A stretch of 64,000 nucleotides of DNA, taken from positions 14,017,001-14,081,000 of the forward strand of contig OX419758.1 of the NCBI GenBank assembly GCA_948567375.1, written 5' to 3'. The notes under the pieces were generated by a model, which worked only from the letters and a program-made list of their open reading frames with translations, was not told the DNA's origin and did not search any database. The stretch is from Lunularia cruciata. Lineage: Eukaryota > Streptophyta > Marchantiopsida > Lunulariales > Lunulariaceae. Shown here in pieces: positions 60,758-64,000 of the stretch. Positions within the stretch are counted from its first letter, which is position 1. Each line of letters starts with the position of its first letter. A program made the translations under genes and the position numbers.

Positions 60758-61882
60758 ATGATGACTTGGTCATTAACAAAACCTCTCGTTATAGTCCGGT
60801 GGTAAAAAATTTACCCGGCACTTGAGAACTTCCCGAGCGCTGATTAGCACTTCCGTTGAATGACGTCGGGCCGTGCAATATGGGATAAGGAGCAAATAAG
60901 AACTAGATAGATAGAAGAGGAGGGCAGAGGAGGGGACAGATTCAAAAGTTTTGTAGTCTTTAATTTATACTACCACTCTATTTTAAAAGATTTTATATAC
61001 TTCTGTAAAAAATATTTTTCATCTTTTTACAAAAATGAAACAAAAATAGCATCCTCTACTAGTTGATATAAATCCAAATCAAAAGAAATAGAACTTATTA
61101 CAATTCATTAAGTGTGCATTATAAAATCTATTGCAAATGAACTTTTTAGTAATCAACATCTTATATTCTTTTCAAAATCTTATGTAGGTTTTATCCATAT
61201 ACTTATTATCCGCCTCGAAACTTTATTATCTGGCATATTTTTATGACTTATATATCTCTCTACAAAGGACTTTTATGTTTTTTGAATATTCCTACATGGT
61301 ACCAACATTATTGACAATTATAGCTGGTATATGGATCATCCAAAATTTTATCAACCATCATATAATAAATATCGATTCATTAAGATGAGCTTGATGAAGA
61401 CACCACACGTAATACCATAATACCACCACGTGAAATATCAAAGAATAATAATTTCTGTCTGCTGAATGCAATAAGTGGTATTTGGTAGAAAGCAAAGGTA
61501 TGGAAATATACAATAATATTAGATGATATTGCACATCTTCCAAGATGTGATGACTAAAGCATAATCCAAGTAGAAGAGCACTTGAAAATTCTGATTTCCA
61601 ACTCTGATCATCTTATATTATAGTCCAACAAGAACTTGTGAAAGCACCAATCATTGAAACTTTCAAGTTTGTTATTTTGGTAGGATTGGAAGAATCTCTA
61701 GTATTCCTTTGAGAAAAGAAAAGGTGTTAAGAATTGATGAATTATAAAAGTATGAGTCTCAAACTGAATTTCTCTTACTTGTGAGAGTAATTATATCATA
61801 TTTTTTGTTCATCTTGGTACTTTAAATTCCTTTAGTAGCAAAGATTTTATTGGATTCTAGTATCTAAAATAAAGTATTCTCA

Positions 61883-61947
<65 letters not shown>

Positions 61948-64000
61948 CTTAAATTGATTTATTATTTCATTTATCAGTTGGACCTTTTTTCACCGCATTT
62001 GAGGTAGTGCTCACTATTATGTCCTGTTTTGAAATTATATTTGCATCTTTTTTGGGAGATTCATAAACTTGTACTCTCATTTTTTATTTTGTGGAAAAAC
62101 CTAAGAAATTTTTTTTGCTTGAGCATCAATCAAAGTTTTTAAAAGCAGAACATTTTCTCATTTTACTTTCTCTATAATTTTCATGTTTTACTCAACTCGT
62201 TCTCAAATAATAAAGTTGTACACTTGAGTTCAATAACCTTTTAGGAGTTGAAAGTATTTTCCAAAATTTTATGATTATTTATGTATTTATCATCTACTTC
62301 AGCTAATTTGCTATAATTTATTTAGAAAATAGTATGATGTGAATTTCTTGAATTAAAAATAAATTTTTTTGCATGATTGAAAGTCATAGTACTACAAATA
62401 ATTATTCCCTTAGTGTAGTTATATCTTGAACATGAGAAATTTAAAAACTCTCATGGATACTGGAATCTAATAGAAATGTAACAGTTTATGAATGTATACA
62501 TGAAAAATTTCATATATGTTAAATAGTACATCTCTAATTAATAAGTTTTTTATTGGAAGCCTTCATAGAATGATCAAGAATTGATCAAAGCTTCATATAT
62601 GCTAAATGATGTAATTGTAAACTATAAAATCTCAAATAAATCTGAAATCTAATTTTTAACTAAAAGCTTGCAAAACTAAGCCTTTATACTTACTTAAACT
62701 TGAATAAATACGAAAGATAGTACAATTTTTTTCTAAATAAAAGCAGCTATTTTTTTGGAGGTATCTACTAGTTAAGATTGATTGTTACTTTGTTTAAAAT
62801 CTCTAATATGTTATTATATAACTTATCACAAAACAATAAAATTAAAAATTAAACGAATACATATTTTAACTAGTCATACCAAAAACATATACATATGCAA
62901 ATGAAACTTTATAGATATGAAAAATTATAGTAATAAAATATTAAATTTTAAAATTACAATGAGTGGGATGACAAAGTATCAAATATTTTATTTGTGTTGG
63001 ATCTTTATGGAAGTAAAGATAATTTTTGATTCAATTCTTCTTTTTCTTTCTTTTCTAAAATCATCTCAAATAAATAATCATACTAGGTCATGATCAACTT
63101 TATTCTTCTCAATTAGGACTAAGTAGAGAAGTTGAATATACTCCTTATTAAATTTTAGACTAGCATTTGGATAAAGTTTATTACTTAAAAACTACCATTA
63201 GCTACATGCAGGTATTTAATCATATACGTTAAATATAAATTCTCTATTTCTTGTTTAATATGATGGTACTGAAGTACCATGCAGGCATATAACCATAGAC
63301 GTTGGAATATAAATGCACTATTTCTTGTTTAGTATGTTTGTTAATGAAGGGAAAGAAAGTGAGGCACCTGGATGAAGGTTCTACAGAGGGATTCGACTGG
63401 AAATAATATTTAAAGCAAGTATACATAAGACAGAAAATATTTGGAAAGAAAACTAAATCTTTTGATGATTTTTTATATTCTTTTGATGGAATTATAGTAA
63501 AGTATAGTTACATCAAAATCTTAGAAAAAAATTACTATAGAATCCAGTTTAGAGAGAATGCACTGTACAAAAATGCAAGAAAAGGTTTCAAGAACATAAG
63601 AGATAATGAATATGCGTATCTCAATATAAAATGAATATTATTAAACTAGAAGAAGTGAGATGTTGTTTTATCAGAACTAACATCTAATTCGACTAGTACA
63701 AGAATAGGTCTTGTCCAAACGAGAAAGATAACTATGATATCAAATAAAATCTATTTAAAGAAATATAAAAATATTTATATTAAAATGTAAAACATATAAT
63801 TGTTTTGAAGAATGGTTCTAAAATTAATGAATAAAAATAAGTGATATTACATTTCATTACCTGTTGCAATAGAGATGTGACGTTTTAATTTCTTACAATC
63901 TAATTTACCTTAAATTTTTTTAACATAATAAATGCTTACGTCCATATTACTTATTTTAGTTCAAATATGTGATTATTATTTAACTTATCCAGCATTTATT
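60758..64000. other. AT-rich intergenic DNA with (TA)n microsatellite
   Basis: From about 60,950 the sequence is strongly AT-rich with no supportable gene. A microsatellite of about 28 AT units lies at 61,887-61,943. Isolated open frames of about 60 codons are chance. Confidence 0.65.

Overview
This is eukaryotic nuclear DNA from a land plant. A bryophyte, probably a moss, fits best, but I cannot name the species. The evidence: two intact intron-rich genes with GT..AG introns and clear plant-type orthology (RAD50 and the SSU-processome WD40 protein UTP4); telobox motifs upstream of UTP4; LTR retrotransposons primed by initiator-methionine tRNA; and a decayed piece of plastid rpoC2. There are no operons, ribosome binding sites or CRISPR arrays.

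Layout. 1-2921: the 3' half of a Ty3/gypsy chromovirus, interrupted by an antisense solo LTR of the same family. 3.2-11.5 kb: two decayed direct copies of a reverse-transcriptase element with a Cys/His and nuclease-like C-terminus. Between them lie a plastid rpoC2 insertion flanked by 70-bp direct repeats and a degenerate minisatellite. After them comes a tandem array apparently derived from the element's own 3' end. 12,882-24,792 (minus): a complete RAD50 gene of 27 exons encoding 1336 residues. 25.5-32 kb: an AT-rich desert. 32.1-36.8 kb: fragments, namely two exon-like pieces, a third RT-element relic, and a Ty1/copia LTR with gag and protease remnants.

37-49.5 kb: a decayed Helitron RepHel gene. 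It is split by a complete 5.65-kb chromovirus (40,485-46,134, target-site duplication GTAAT) and again by about 2.7 kb that includes a G-depleted tandem-repeat block. 49.5-53 kb: a perfect 18-bp hairpin, a hAT transposase tail, a tRNA-derived SINE-like sequence and a gag-like ORF broken by one TAG. 53,955-58,982 (plus): a complete UTP4 gene of 11 exons encoding 884 residues. 59-64 kb: intergenic sequence becoming AT-rich, with an 88-bp tandem duplication and a (TA)n microsatellite.

The two host genes are unrelated in function (DNA double-strand-break repair and ribosome biogenesis) and are islands in a nested-transposon landscape. The most interesting signal is that all four chromovirus LTRs carry perfect heat-shock-element arrays (alternating nGAAn/nTTCn pentamers). 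This predicts a heat-responsive LTR promoter in a Ty3/gypsy family, analogous to the copia element ONSEN of Arabidopsis. All domain calls are by eye. No database search was possible.
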